Assembly (NCBI GenBank): GCA_949361645.1
Contig: OX442427.1
Span: 2,096,179-2,160,178 of the forward strand
Source: Spongilla lacustris
Lineage: Eukaryota; Porifera; Demospongiae; Spongillida; Spongillidae
DNA length: 64,000 nt
Direction: 5' to 3'
Shown here piece after piece: positions 12,001 to 21,598 of this stretch. Position numbers and translations under genes: made by a program. Each line of letters starts with the position of its first letter. Positions within the stretch are counted from its first letter, which is position 1. The notes under the pieces are model-generated. The model was not told the DNA's origin. It made no database searches and saw nothing but the letters and a program-made list of their open reading frames with translations.

Positions 12001-15000
12001 AAAATCACTGATAGAATGACATGATTGGGGGTCAAATGGCATATGGTCAATTTTCTAAAATGTTCTGAAAATGGCTTATGGCTGCCTGCCTGCTAAGTAA
12101 ATTGTTATGCTAAACACCTACCTGTACGCGATTAGCATCATGCTTCTATTATGTGGCTTGTATTTCAGCAATGACATTACATTCTGTCCTGCTCAGTGTT
12201 CTTCCACTAAATAAAACTCTTACCACTTGCACTGTTCCTAAGGGCATGCATGTACATCCACTTCCATGTACCTTTATTAACACATAGCTGTTCCATAAAT
12301 ATTATTCACAGAACAGCAACTCACCTTAGTCTTAATGTTCACATCAATACCAGGAGTGGAAAGGAGACATTCCACACAAGTAGTATGACCTCCCTCTGCA
12401 GCAAGGTGTAATGGAGCGATACCATACTGGAAAGTGGGTACAATAGTTCAGTCAGCATCATGGTGGTTACAATGGACACCTGACATAACTTAGTCTGCCT
12501 GAGCTAATGATGGCTATAAACTGAAAGTACAACAGGCTACATGTTTCCCTGGGTCTGTTTCAGCATAACATCAGGGGGGAGGGGGGGAGAGGGTACTGAA
12601 TATCCCCACCCCATACCCCTTTAGGTAGCTGTGTTTTCCTGTTCATAAACAAAACTCTACCCCTTGCACACAGGTCTACATGTACATCCCTCACATCGCT
12701 CCTATCCATGGGCATGTACACCCTCCCACATACACATGTATGTACACATATCCATTCCTTAGGCACATGCATCTGTATTATTCATATAGCAGTATTTGTT
12801 TTAAAATTCATTGCACCAACTCACCCACTTTGTCATGTTCACATCAATACCAGGAGTGGAAAGGAGATGTTTCACACAAGCAGTATGACCTCCCCTTGCA
12901 GCAAGGTGCAATGGAGTATCACCTTCATCCTGGACCTGCAGTATACAACGTACTCACAATGTAACGATACATTTTACTTTGGTACATGCATTATTCAGAT
13001 GCTATTGCAAGACTGTACATTACAATGGCATCATATGATCAGGGGTCAATATTAAGCACTTTGCATGGGCTACTTGCCCTGTGGGGCCAGTGGCTAATGG
13101 AACCTACTGGCCCCACATCTCTGGTATCAAAATACGTATATAAAATCGCATGCATGTGGTCCTCTAGTGATTAGTACATCAATGGTATTAAAGGCAGTGC
13201 TTTCAGCCATTATTACTACATGCATGAAAATCCTCTTTTACAGCAAGCTGTACTTATGGGCATGATCAGATAGAGTTTCATTAAAGTTGCTAAGCCAGGA
13301 AATGTGCTCTTGGTGTTTGGAGTTCTCACAATGTTGGGAAAAAGTGTACAAATGTTTCACCTAGAAATGGATATGGATATGCCTTGTACCACTCAACAAT
13401 GAATTTACAGAAATATTATCCCATCTAAATATTCTGATTTAATGCTTATGAAGTGCAATGGCATTCTGTTTGCCAGATTCAATATAAGATTTCATTGAAG
13501 AATAATCATACTTTGGTCATGTTGATGGGCCGAGATGTGCCAGGATACTATCCTGACTCAAAGTCTTTAAGGTGATGATCAAGATGTCTTGAGATGGAGC
13601 TGCAAAGACCTCTGCAGCCATCGGTATGCCTATGGTAGGAGCTATGCCATGGCATGGGCCATTTAGTTACAGTGCACTGCATAGCTCGTGGATTAGAGCT
13701 TGGTATTATAAATGCTCTACAGCAACATCCTACATGTAGATTGACTCAGCTCAATGATGCCCTTATTCATCTGTAATAGTATATGATAGTGAGGAGGGTA
13801 TTGTGGTAGGAGATGTTGTACGGGAAATAATGACATCCTAGTAGGGGTGTGATAATAAGGAGGGTTACATTGTGTGAAAGGTGTGCCTCAGGGTGTGGGT
13901 GAGATGATATGGAGGTGTGATGGTAGGTTATGAAGGCAGAATACGAAAAAAGTGAGAGAACTAAAGAGGCTTGCTGAAGTATTGGAAGAGAAGACAACAA
14001 ACCTTTCTGGTGCTTGATGGCTGCCATTCCATCATCAATTGCTTGCCAACGTTACTGAATATTTATTGCAAATTATTAGCCAGATTGGAAGGGCAAAATG
14101 TCTGCTAACGTTTATGAAAGACCTCAGGTTGAGTGCTAGCTGTAAGTTTTTTCATGTGTGACATTCTCTATTGCCTTACACAACTAAGTCTTACCTTTTA
14201 AAAAGATGACCTCATGCACTGTGGGTGAAGCATTAGAAGAGATGATACATGTATATTGCTGCTGTTTAAATTGACATCTGCACTGTTTGTACCCAGAGCA
14301 ACTAATTTCTTACGCCAATCAAACACTCCCACAGGGGTAAATAGCAATTTCAAGGATGCCTTCTGCTGTTGCATGTTTTGTGTCCCCCTATGCCATTAAA
14401 TTTTTGTATAAAACAACCCCCCCCCTCCCCCCTCCAAAATGTGCCCCAGACACCTAATCCTAGGCAGGGCTGTCCCCCATCCTGGGCACCATTGTCCCCT
14501 GAATAATTATGCCTAGGAATAAATGTCCTACCATAGGCACCAGTGTTCCACCACAAGGGACATTGGTGCCTATGATAGAACAAAGTGTTTAAATATAGGT
14601 CCTGTATAGGCCTGGCATGCATAAAACCGCTCAATGTATTGCATATGCGCATGTCTGCGTGCATACTAAGTATTAAAACAAATTATTAGTCTATCTCGCT
14701 GTGGAAGATGCATGTGATCTGTAAAATCTAATCAGGCGCTGTATACATCGTATATGGCCAATGCATGCATGGTCAATATCTAATACATGCCAGTAAGTAA
14801 AGTGTTGTCTCGTCCCCTTTTGAAGAAAGCAAAGTGCAACTAATTATGCTTTTGCATCACTACACTTAGTTTGGAAGTAAATCAGTATGTGTATATGAAT
14901 AAAGTTACCATCACTTTCCTGTACATTGTGATTGCATCGTACCATACATCGATTACAACAATTTACCTTCTGGTGAAGCGTGGCATTTAATTTTTCTGCT

Positions 15001-18000
15001 CTTGTTTCTCTTTGATCGATCACACCACCCATATCCAGCTTGCATGCAATAGTCTAAGGGCATGCACTCCCATATACCTTTATTAACACATATCTGTTCC
15101 ATAAACATTAATCACAGAACAGCAACTCACCTTAGCCTTAATGTTCACATCAATACCAGGAGTGGAAACGAGACATTCCACACAAGCAGTATGACCTCCC
15201 TCTGCAGCAAGGTGTAATGGAGTAATACCATACTGGAAAGTGGGTACAATAGTTCAGTCAGCATCATGGTGGTTACAATGGACATCTGACAGAACTAAGT
15301 CTGCATGAGCTAATAAGGGCTATAAACTGAAAGTGCAACAGGCTACATGTTTCCCTGGGTCTGTTTCAATCATTGCATCATTTAATATATACCAGAGGGG
15401 AACTACCTTTGCACGACAGGTAAGTCACTGTTCAACTTTACATAACATCAGGGGGGGGGGGGGGGGGGGAGGGGGGGGGGGGTAATATCCTAATGTATAT
15501 GTATACATACACCCACCCCACCACATACCTTGCACACAGGTCTACGTGTACATCCCTCACATTGCTCCTATCCATGGGCATGTACACCCTCCCACATACA
15601 CATATATGTACACATATCCATTCCTAAGGTGCATGCATCTGTATTATTCATATAGCAGTATTTGTTTTAAAATTCATTGCACCAACTCACCCACTTTGTC
15701 ATGTTCACATCAATACCAGGAGTGGAAAGGAGATGTTTCACACAAGCAGTATGACCTCCCCTTGCAGCAAGGTGTAAGGGGGTATCACCTTCATCCTGGA
15801 CCTGCAGTATACGACGTACTCACAACGTAACGATACATTTCACTTTGGTACAGGCATTATTCAGATGCTATTGCAAGACTGTACATTACAATGGCATCAT
15901 ATGATCAGGGGTTAACATTAAGCACTTTGGGCTACTTGCCTTGTGGGGCCAGTGGCTGATGGAACCTACTGGCCAGCACATTTGCATGCATGTGGCCCTC
16001 TAGTGATTAGTACATCAGTGGTGCTAAAGACAGTGCTTTCAGCCATTATTACTACATGCATGAAAATCCTCTTTTACAGCAAGCTGTACTAATGGGCATG
16101 ATCAGATAGAGTTTCATTAAAGTTGCTAAGCCAGGAAATGTGCTCTTGGTGTTTGGAGTCCTTACAATGTTGGGAAAAAGTGTATAAATGTTTCACTTGG
16201 AAAGGAATATGTTTTGTACCAGTCAATTTTTTGTATAACAACACTGGTGCCATACCCCTAACCCCCTCCCCACCCCACCCCCGAAAAATGTCCCCCAGAC
16301 ACCTAATCCTAGGCAGGGCTGTCCCCCATCCTAGGCACCATTGTCCCCGGGATAATTATGCTTAGGAATAAATGTCCTACCATAGGCATCAGTGTTTCAC
16401 CATGGGGGTCATTAGCGCCTATGAGAGAACTTGGTGTCCTAAGCACTTTAAAAGTGTTTCAATATAGGTCCTGTATAGGCCTGGCATGATATACTTAAAA
16501 CCGCTCAATGTATTGCATATGCGCATGTCTGCGTGCATACTAACAAAACAAATCATTAGCTTATCTCGCTGTCAGTGGAAGATGCATGTGATCTGTAAAA
16601 TCTAATCGGGCGCTGTATACATCGTGGCATGGTTAATATCTAATCACCACCCATATCCAGCTTGCATGCAATAACTGTGCATTTAGAATAAAACTGGCAA
16701 AAGAACGTTTCTGATATTTTGAAAATACCTCGGATTCACCAAGAATTTGAAACCATAACCTCGTATACGTGGGGGGGGGGGGGGGGGGGGGGGGAAATAT
16801 ACATATAAGTTACAAGGATTCAAAGGCTAAATGTTTCGTTGAACTGTAGACGAGGATAAGAATAGGAGACAGCTATGCCAAGAAAAAAATGTCCGGCATG
16901 GGGGGAGCAATAATTCCTAGAGGAGACATTCTTTCTTGTCCAGAGGAGAAAATCGTGCCCGATTAGGAAGGAATGGCCGCGGGGGGGGGGGGGGGGGGGG
17001 GGGAGGACAATTTTTTTCAGGGCGGTACCTATATCTCGCATAATTTAATATTTGCACTGTCGGTACTGATATCAATTAATCATAACTGAACTGAAAGAAA
17101 CGAGTCTCAGAGAACTTGGTAATAAGTACCACAATGGCATTTTTGACCTGCATGGGACGTACATTAAGGACACGGAAAGTTTACGCAATGTTGTATGGAA
17201 GGTGGAAGGCGTTCGTTAACCATATAATGCATCAAATTACAACTCCACTGACTAGCGATCACGCGGAGGCATTACTAATCGTTCGCGCTATTACGCCGTT
17301 AGCGGGTATTTCTCTCAATAATCTTCGAAGCTGATATATATTTTGCTGTACCTTTGTTGTAACCACAAGCGCCATCAGCTGGTTCAAAATGTCTTTCAAG
17401 TAAATAATTAGTACCACATAGTCATAGATACATGTAGATGGCAGTACACTGTTACCTTTCTCAGTGCCGTAAATTCCTTTTAGCACAAAAATTACATGCC
17501 TAGTGTTTTTATTTGTAGGATGGTTAATGGAATTATTCTATTACAAATAATACATGGGAATTCATGGGTTCTATTATTGTAGTTTTAGTCCAGCTGTTGC
17601 ATGTACATGCTTGTACTCAAGGAACAAATAGTTTTGTAGTTTGTAATGCAAATGACATAGTGACAGTGGTCAACATTTAATTCCTTACAAGGAAGTACTT
17701 ATGAAGGCTGGTAATAGTTGTAGTATAGGTATTCTTCAATCTATGATTGTAGTAAACCTACCACAGCTGTTACCATCCCCCCTCCCCCCTCCACGGAATG
17801 ATGCATTCATCCAAGAGTATGTTTCCATACACACCAATTGCACAGTATTAAGATATCTCCCTAATGACTAACTGAACTTCTTAGCAGCAGCTGTAATGGT
17901 GAATCGAAGGCACCATTAAGATGCAATCACATATGATATTCGCTTGTTGTATTCAACTGAGAACAAACTCCAGTCACAACCACCAAAATTTAGTTTCTAA

Positions 18001-18729
18001 GGTTATCAAAGTTATGAGATTAAATGTATAATTACTCAGTTGGCTGCTAGACCAAATAACCTCATTCTTATAATGTTCAAATCTTTACCAGGAGTGAAAT
18101 GGAGCTAGAAGTACCATACTGTAGTGGTTCATGGCTGGTACAATGTACACATATGTGCACATGTAGTACATGGTCACGCCCTTCACAAGAGTAAGGTGGT
18201 ACTCCGTTACACCTTGTGTTCATGTAAGATAGTACTGGGCGTGGTGTCCACCCACACACAGAGGTCAGTCCTGAGTGTCGTATTTGATCAAAGGACAAAG
18301 CAGATGTAGATCCTATACAGTCTGTCAACTTATCCATATGCACCCTCCCATGGCTACCTAGGCCCACCCTTTACATTTCTTGCAACATCAGAACACAATA
18401 TACGTAGCTCACCTCACTAGCTGAGTTTACAGATACTCCACCTTTGATCAATCTAGCCAGGTTGTGAATATCACCTCTCTGTGCCGCATCTCGAAGCTCC
18501 TGTTCTCTAAGCCTAACTGAAGCTTAGAAATCATACGAGATATAACATCCACTTAGTGCCGAGTACATACGTACAGTGTATAGCTTAATATATGAGCGTG
18601 GCAGTTTCGCTTTTAACTTAAAAAATAGTCAAAATATATCCGCATGCATAATCATCCATATGCACTTCTCCATTAACCTCATATCATACCGACTTCTAAC
18701 TTCTTCGTAGCGGTCGCGCGACCAAACAT
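2924..18729 (-). CDS. Ankyrin-repeat protein, gene A (14 coding exons, about 461 aa)
   Basis: Coding exons in transcript order: 18729-18690, 18516-18413, 15795-15691, 15232-15131, 12929-12825, 12426-12325, 11214-11113, 10656-10555, 10024-9923, 7829-7728, 6726-6625, 5143-5039, 3205-3113, 3043-2924 (stop TAA). Exon 1 gives MFGRATATKKLEV and its last base joins exon 2 to make a Val codon. All later junctions are phase 0 with AG acceptors and GTGAG-type donors, and no exon contains a stop. Each exon is one ankyrin repeat of the form xGxTPLHxAAxxGHTTCVExLLSTPGID, so the product is a nearly pure ankyrin solenoid for protein-protein binding, with no signal peptide or membrane segment. Partner and role are unknown. 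It is divergent from the receptor gene at 19.6 kb. The exon model comes from splice motifs and homology among the copies; transcription is not shown. Confidence 0.85.
3113..3205 (-). CDS. Ankyrin gene A exon 13 (diverged short repeat)
   Basis: Thirty-one codons starting NGQSLSTSGSRHDG and ending DGNTKV. The TPLH motif is lost, so this is a degenerate repeat near the C-terminus. The following 69-bp intron (3044-3112) is a multiple of three and has no stop in this frame. Confidence 0.8.
5039..5143 (-). CDS. Ankyrin gene A exon 12 (35-codon repeat)
   Basis: Thirty-five codons starting KGNTPLHYAIFEG and ending VTILKNM. Counterpart of gene B 57352-57456, with which it shares the rarer IFEGxIDCLERLL helix. 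Confidence 0.86.
5474..5510 (-). pseudogene. Truncated relic ankyrin exon
   Basis: Only the acceptor edge survives (reverse of ACTACCATTCTGGAGTGGG), followed by intron sequence matching that beside gene B exon 58582-58683. Gene A has therefore lost the repeat that gene B still has at this position. Confidence 0.6.
6625..6726 (-). CDS. Ankyrin gene A exon 11 (type I repeat)
   Basis: Thirty-four codons starting NGSTPLHLAIREG and ending VNMKDE, CTCCAG acceptor and GTGAGC donor. Counterpart of gene B 59492-59593. Confidence 0.86.
7728..7829 (-). CDS. Ankyrin gene A exon 10 (type II repeat)
   Basis: Thirty-four codons starting GGDTPLHLAAREG and ending VNIQSK. The usual STPGID motif is STFGID here. 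Counterpart of gene B 60724-60825. Confidence 0.85.
8460..8514. repeat. AT-rich low-complexity stretch at the insertion site
   Basis: A TATATAATAATAATTATT-type tract abuts the truncated 5' end of the retroelement. The counterpart intron in copy B (61390-61520) is a similar uninterrupted AT tract. Confidence 0.6.
8515..9639 (+). mobile_element. 5'-truncated non-LTR retroelement, C-terminal coding part
   Basis: Open from about 8515 through a TAG at 9637, coding about 374 residues without an intron. Visible are GRGGLGMRSLSRHSPAAY, a CPLC...HH.LTC zinc-knuckle-like cluster, RPADILV and AAFDLSVTSPL, and GWVCVPMVVEAYGAWG, a pattern I associate with regions C-terminal to reverse transcriptase in invertebrate retroelements. 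RPAD plus the downstream Asp could be a PD-(D/E)XK-type nuclease core (inference). The reverse transcriptase itself is missing, as in 5'-truncated LINEs. It lies in a gene A intron opposite to that gene's direction. A related, degraded copy is at 53.9-54.2 kb. The exact clade is uncertain. Confidence 0.72.
9640..9725 (+). repeat. A/T-rich 3' tail of the retroelement
   Basis: Directly after the stop come TAATAATAGGG and then AAATAAATAAATAAAATAAT-type repeats, consistent with a LINE 3' tail. AT-rich sequence of the target intron follows. Confidence 0.6.
9923..10024 (-). CDS. Ankyrin gene A exon 9 (type I repeat)
   Basis: Thirty-four codons starting NGNTPLQLAMREG and ending VTIQDE. Its counterpart in gene B (61541-61648) has a two-codon insertion after LQLA. 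The intron downstream in transcript order (9922 to 7830) holds the 5'-truncated LINE. Confidence 0.86.
10555..10656 (-). CDS. Ankyrin gene A exon 8 (type II repeat)
   Basis: Thirty-four codons starting GGNTPLLLAVHRNHST and ending VNIKSK. The central helix is unusual (HRNHSTSVKHLL) and shared only with gene B 62186-62287, so these two exons are direct counterparts. Confidence 0.85.
11113..11214 (-). CDS. Ankyrin gene A exon 7 (type I repeat)
   Basis: Thirty-four codons starting GSYTPLHYAA and ending ANIKDV. It is orthologous in position to gene B 62786-62887. The 3'-side intron carries the conserved block containing CACATTGCTTAG that marks type I units. Confidence 0.87.
12325..12426 (-). CDS. 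Ankyrin gene A exon 6 (type II' repeat)
   Basis: Thirty-four codons starting YGIAPLH and ending VNIKTK. TPLH is changed to APLH here. The acceptor is TTTCCAG and the donor GTGAGT. Confidence 0.85.
12825..12929 (-). CDS. Ankyrin gene A exon 5 (type III repeat)
   Basis: Thirty-five codons starting DEGDTPLH and ending VNMTKW. Copies of this exon with closely related flanks occur at 15691-15795 and, in gene B, at 63523-63627. Confidence 0.85.
13430..14370. other. Segment unique to tandem unit 1
   Basis: About 0.95 kb with no homologue in unit 2. Open frames are short and lack recognisable motifs. A GTAAGA-type donor candidate occurs on the minus strand near 14195 but I could not attach it to a protein. 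Confidence 0.4.
15131..15232 (-). CDS. Ankyrin gene A exon 4 (type II' repeat)
   Basis: Thirty-four codons starting YGITPLH and ending VNIKAK. It is the tandem duplicate of the exon at 12325-12426 and differs at a few residues (for example LVSTPGID instead of LLSTPGID). Confidence 0.85.
15691..15795 (-). CDS. Ankyrin gene A exon 3 (type III repeat)
   Basis: Thirty-five codons starting DEGDTPLH and ending VNMTKW, CAG acceptor, GTGAGT donor. The protein is identical to the exon at 12825-12929, with only silent differences seen, so it is a recent duplicate. Confidence 0.85.
16673..18059. other. Unrecognised region upstream of the ankyrin exons
   Basis: Contains two long G tracts (16771-16795 and 16981-17003) and an open frame at 17116-17334 (72 codons) without recognised motifs. 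It lies within the large intron of gene A between exons 2 and 3. Confidence 0.4.
18060..18125 (-). pseudogene. Relic ankyrin exon between gene A exons 2 and 3
   Basis: The reverse strand keeps an acceptor-like edge and the CTCCTGGTA stretch plus AACATTATAAGAATGAG, but the middle of the repeat is missing and a TGA interrupts the remainder. It is a deleted, non-functional exon of the same family. Confidence 0.6.
18413..18516 (-). CDS. Ankyrin gene A exon 2 (N-terminal cap repeat)
   Basis: After the two bases that complete a Val codon, it encodes 34 residues beginning RLREQELRDAAQRGD and ending VSVNSASE, before a GTGAGC donor. It has the ankyrin helix pattern but lacks TPLH and STPGID, as expected for a diverged capping repeat. 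This is the only internal exon of gene A that does not belong to the recently amplified family. Confidence 0.8.
18690..18729 (-). CDS. Ankyrin gene A exon 1 (start codon)
   Basis: ATG at 18729 opens MFGRATATKKLEV and ends in phase 1 before a GTATGA donor. The phase matches the two leading bases of the next exon at 18516, which supports this start. The short basic leader is not a signal peptide. It is the only candidate first exon that I found with a matching phase. Confidence 0.7.
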
Positions 18730-19399
18730 TGCACGACACGTGATTTCGTGGTAAGGGCAATGGTCCTATTCTGCAACCGTCCGAGTACAAGATCAGATTT
18801 CACGAACGTATACCGATTACGGCAATTTTAGCTGTGACCTAGCAATGATCCAATTCTACAACCTAACAAAAGGACTGTTCCTCCAAACGAGCAATGCCTA
18901 GAATTAGCGATTTAGCCTATAGGCTTAATACTTGATATTTAAAGACATCCATCATCCTGAGTCGGCTTGAAGGCGTACCCCATAAATCACGTGAAACACT
19001 ATGAATAATTTTTCGTGGGCGTGTTGGCATATATTTTATATGCACAATTACGTAATTGACGTGTGATGAAATTAACACACGAATTTCGACCCTTTTCAGC
19101 CGTTCACAACGTTAAAAGTGCATTGCAAAGGACGTGAGCAATGAAAACACAGTAGTAGAAGACCATCCCAAAATAAACTTACTTACTTTTTTTTTGAATA
19201 AATGTATCGGGGGCGGCTGATAAAATGCGCAAAATTGAAATATAAACTAGGGTTCGAGTCGGATTTTAAATGCGGGAAAACGGTTAGACGCGTTTTAAGG
19301 TTAGAAAAACCACTTCAGTTCCATAGCACTGACATTTAATTAATGCGGTACAGGAGTTCGTAGATTGAAGCGGTACAAGTTGTTCTTTATTGGCGATGG

Positions 19400-19458
19400 G
19401 ACTTGAAAAACGTGCTGCACCCTCGAGAAGAACCACGAGGGCACTGCAAGTTTTTCAA
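19400..19458. repeat. Hairpin (inverted repeat)
   Basis: CTTGAAAAACGTGCTGCACC and GCACTGCAAGTTTTTCAAG form an imperfect stem of about 24 bp around an 8-10 bp loop. It lies just upstream of the receptor exons. Confidence 0.6.
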
Positions 19459-19479
19459 GGTCAGTTGTTTTGCTCTGTC

Positions 19480-19612
19480 GCACTCCAGAACATTTACACC
19501 GGAGTAAGTTGTCCTAGGACACTTTACTCCGGAGCAACCTGTCCTCCTAGGAAAAGTTACTGGAGTAACAAATTACTCCGGTCGGAGCAATGTAACACTA
19601 TCAGTACTGAAA
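19480..19612. repeat. Short repeat cluster with TTACTCCGG motifs
   Basis: Repeated, partly palindromic TTACTCCGG/CCGGAGTAA and TCCTAGGA motifs lie just before the first receptor exon. The same motif recurs at 21857-21905, after the receptor. The style resembles the motif-rich termini of the 39-47 kb transposon, but the relationship is not shown. Confidence 0.45.
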
Positions 19613-21598
19613 CATGCAAAAATGAATGGACACTTGCTAAGGCAACAATAACTGGCCTACCTGAGTGCTTTGTGCTACCAAATATCAATCCTTGCAATCG
19701 TACGTTCTACTAACATGTGTACATTAAAATTGGCTTTCAAACCTTTCTACTTCTAATTAGGTACTATCCCAAGTTCATCAGGTCAATCACCTCTGATGAT
19801 CAGCAACTGCAGTGAGAATTTTGTATTCATCAGGAATAGCTGTTTGCCTGAATGCCCCAACTGGGTTATAGCTGGTACTGATGCAACGAATAGTGAGGAT
19901 GCATTTGTTCAAATGGCAGTGGTTGTTGGTCTCGTTAGCGGAGTCTTAACTGTGGTTGTATCTGCATTGAGACATAAGAGAATGTAAGTGAATGTTCCAA
20001 TTAAATCAGTTTTAAGAACATCTGAAATAAATTCAATGTACAATGATGTCATAGGTTTGTTTTTCCATCAATTTTGGTTTTCTACCAGACTGTAATAACT
20101 GTTCTCTTAGGTGAGTCGGAATATATGCAGTAATCCGAATTAAAAAGGACACTAGCATCTATTTAGCTATGCCAGTGAGCATTGTGTGATTATTATTCGT
20201 CTGTTTTGCAGCTTTGTTTGCAGCAGCCAGCAGGATTAATCCAAAGGCCCTCTACTGCACGTCCCCCGATTGGATAGAAAGCTTCAAGCAATCCACTCCA
20301 TTTTGTGCAATATCTGGTAAATCAGTCCGTTTCATGTATGCGCTGACATTTTACTTTGATGTTGTTTCAGGTTCATTATTCTTCTATTGCTTGATGTTGC
20401 TTGCAATCATTTGGATTTGTCACGTTGCTGTAATATTTTGGGGTATCAAATGTCCTCTCCATGCTAATTCGTTCAAGAATTTACATCGAATGAAGTATGT
20501 CCATGCAGCAGTTGTACTTCTGGCAATTACTCTATCAGTTGTACCCGTCGCTGCGGCATTTGCGTCAGGTGGATTCGTAAACGCTCGTTTCCCACCTCTG
20601 CTATGCTTACCAAAAAGTGTACCTGCAAGCTTTTATGCACTTGTTTCGCCAATAAGCATAATTTTACCCATTGGAGTGTCGCTGCTTTTGGCATTGTTCT
20701 GGACGATTCATAAGGTAAATCAGTGTCGCTGCTAATCAGGGTGTGACGGAAAATTGATAATAGTCTTGTATAGTATACTTTTGGATGTATAGATTACTAT
20801 ACAGGCATGCCTCAGTTTCAGCAGTTCTGTTTGTTCATTCTATAGATGATTATACAAATATCAGTGATAATATTTATTTAAAGTAATTGTTGTGGTTTAC
20901 TGATGTGATTAAGATATAATTTTTTGTATTATTATGCAGTGATATACTGTCGAATCTTTAACAACTGCATCATAAATTTTGCTATAGTTTATTAACAATC
21001 TCATTATAATTAAATATATAACTAATGACGTTTTCATGAATATATACCACTTGGAACATGCAACCGAGAGAATTTATAATTAGGCACTGGAGTTAACTTC
21101 AATTTTTTCAATATTGTTTCATAGCCACACACTCTACAAATTCACCGCGAAGGAGCGCCAGCTAAATTGCCCGAACTCTTTGGAACTGCTGAGAGAAAGA
21201 TTATCATCGTCTTTCTATACTATGTGCTTCTAGGAGTTATATCTCTTGCAGCATTCGTACTGAATGCTAGAGTGCACAACATTTTCCCACAAAAGTTGCA
21301 AGCTTACTTTGTATGTGAAAGCGCAGCACCTGGAAAGTGTGACAATTCTAAAAGTGAAGTTTTGAAGTATATCAACCCTGGAATGAATGATGCTGCCTTC
21401 AGCCTCGTTGCTCTATTTCCACTTGTAAATTTGGTGTACGCAATCAACTTTGACAATCTCAAACAGATCTGCTGCTCGAGGTGCCATTGCAAAAAGGCTT
21501 CGAAAGGCACCAGCACCAGTATGCATAAATTGATGGTACACCAAAATACCCAAGATCTACAATCCGACTACTTAGCGCACACTATACATGAAGAATAG
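19594..21598 (+). CDS. Seven-transmembrane receptor, orphan (five exons seen, N-terminus incomplete)
   Basis: Exons: about 19594-19699, 19761-19983, 20055-20110, 20212-20714, 21125-21598 (stop). Phases join exactly (1, 2, 1, 0). The N-terminal part is extracellular and Cys-rich (ETCKNEW, GLPECFVL, NCSENF, LPECPNW). TM1 is in exon 3 (AVVVGLVSGVLTVVVSAL), TM2 spans exons 4-5 (FPSILVFYQTVITVLLAL), TM3-TM5 are in exon 5, TM6 and TM7 in the last exon (IIIVFLYYVLLGVISLAA; VALFPLVNLVYAINF), with a short Cys/Lys-rich tail. Topology and Cys-rich ectodomain suggest a plasma-membrane receptor of the Frizzled/class B-like type, but no diagnostic motif such as KTxxxW is present. The start codon and upstream ectodomain exon(s) were not identified. 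Confidence 0.75.

Larger units (their letters stand above)
2880..13400. repeat. Segmental duplication, copy A
   Basis: Exons and introns match 55.21-64.0 kb in the same order and orientation over most of their length, for example the block around the AATGTTCTAGATCA string near 3290 and the intron around 4.0-4.8 kb. Copy A carries the LINE at 8.5-9.7 kb and has lost one exon. Boundaries are approximate. Confidence 0.8.
12240..15052. repeat. Tandem duplication, unit 1 (ankyrin exons 5 and 6)
   Basis: The exon pair at 12325 and 12825 with flanks, and the tail at 14.38-14.77 kb (CCAGACACCTAATCCTAGGC), recur in the next unit at 15.05-16.67 kb. Both units end in the same string containing CATATCCAGCTTGCATGCAA. 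Unit 1 has about 950 bp extra (13.43-14.37 kb), in which I recognise no gene. Confidence 0.75.
15053..16672. repeat. Tandem duplication, unit 2 (ankyrin exons 3 and 4)
   Basis: Copy of unit 1 with the same order of exon pair, tail and terminal string, lacking the 13.43-14.37 kb segment. It contains a long G tract at 15451-15482. Confidence 0.75.
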
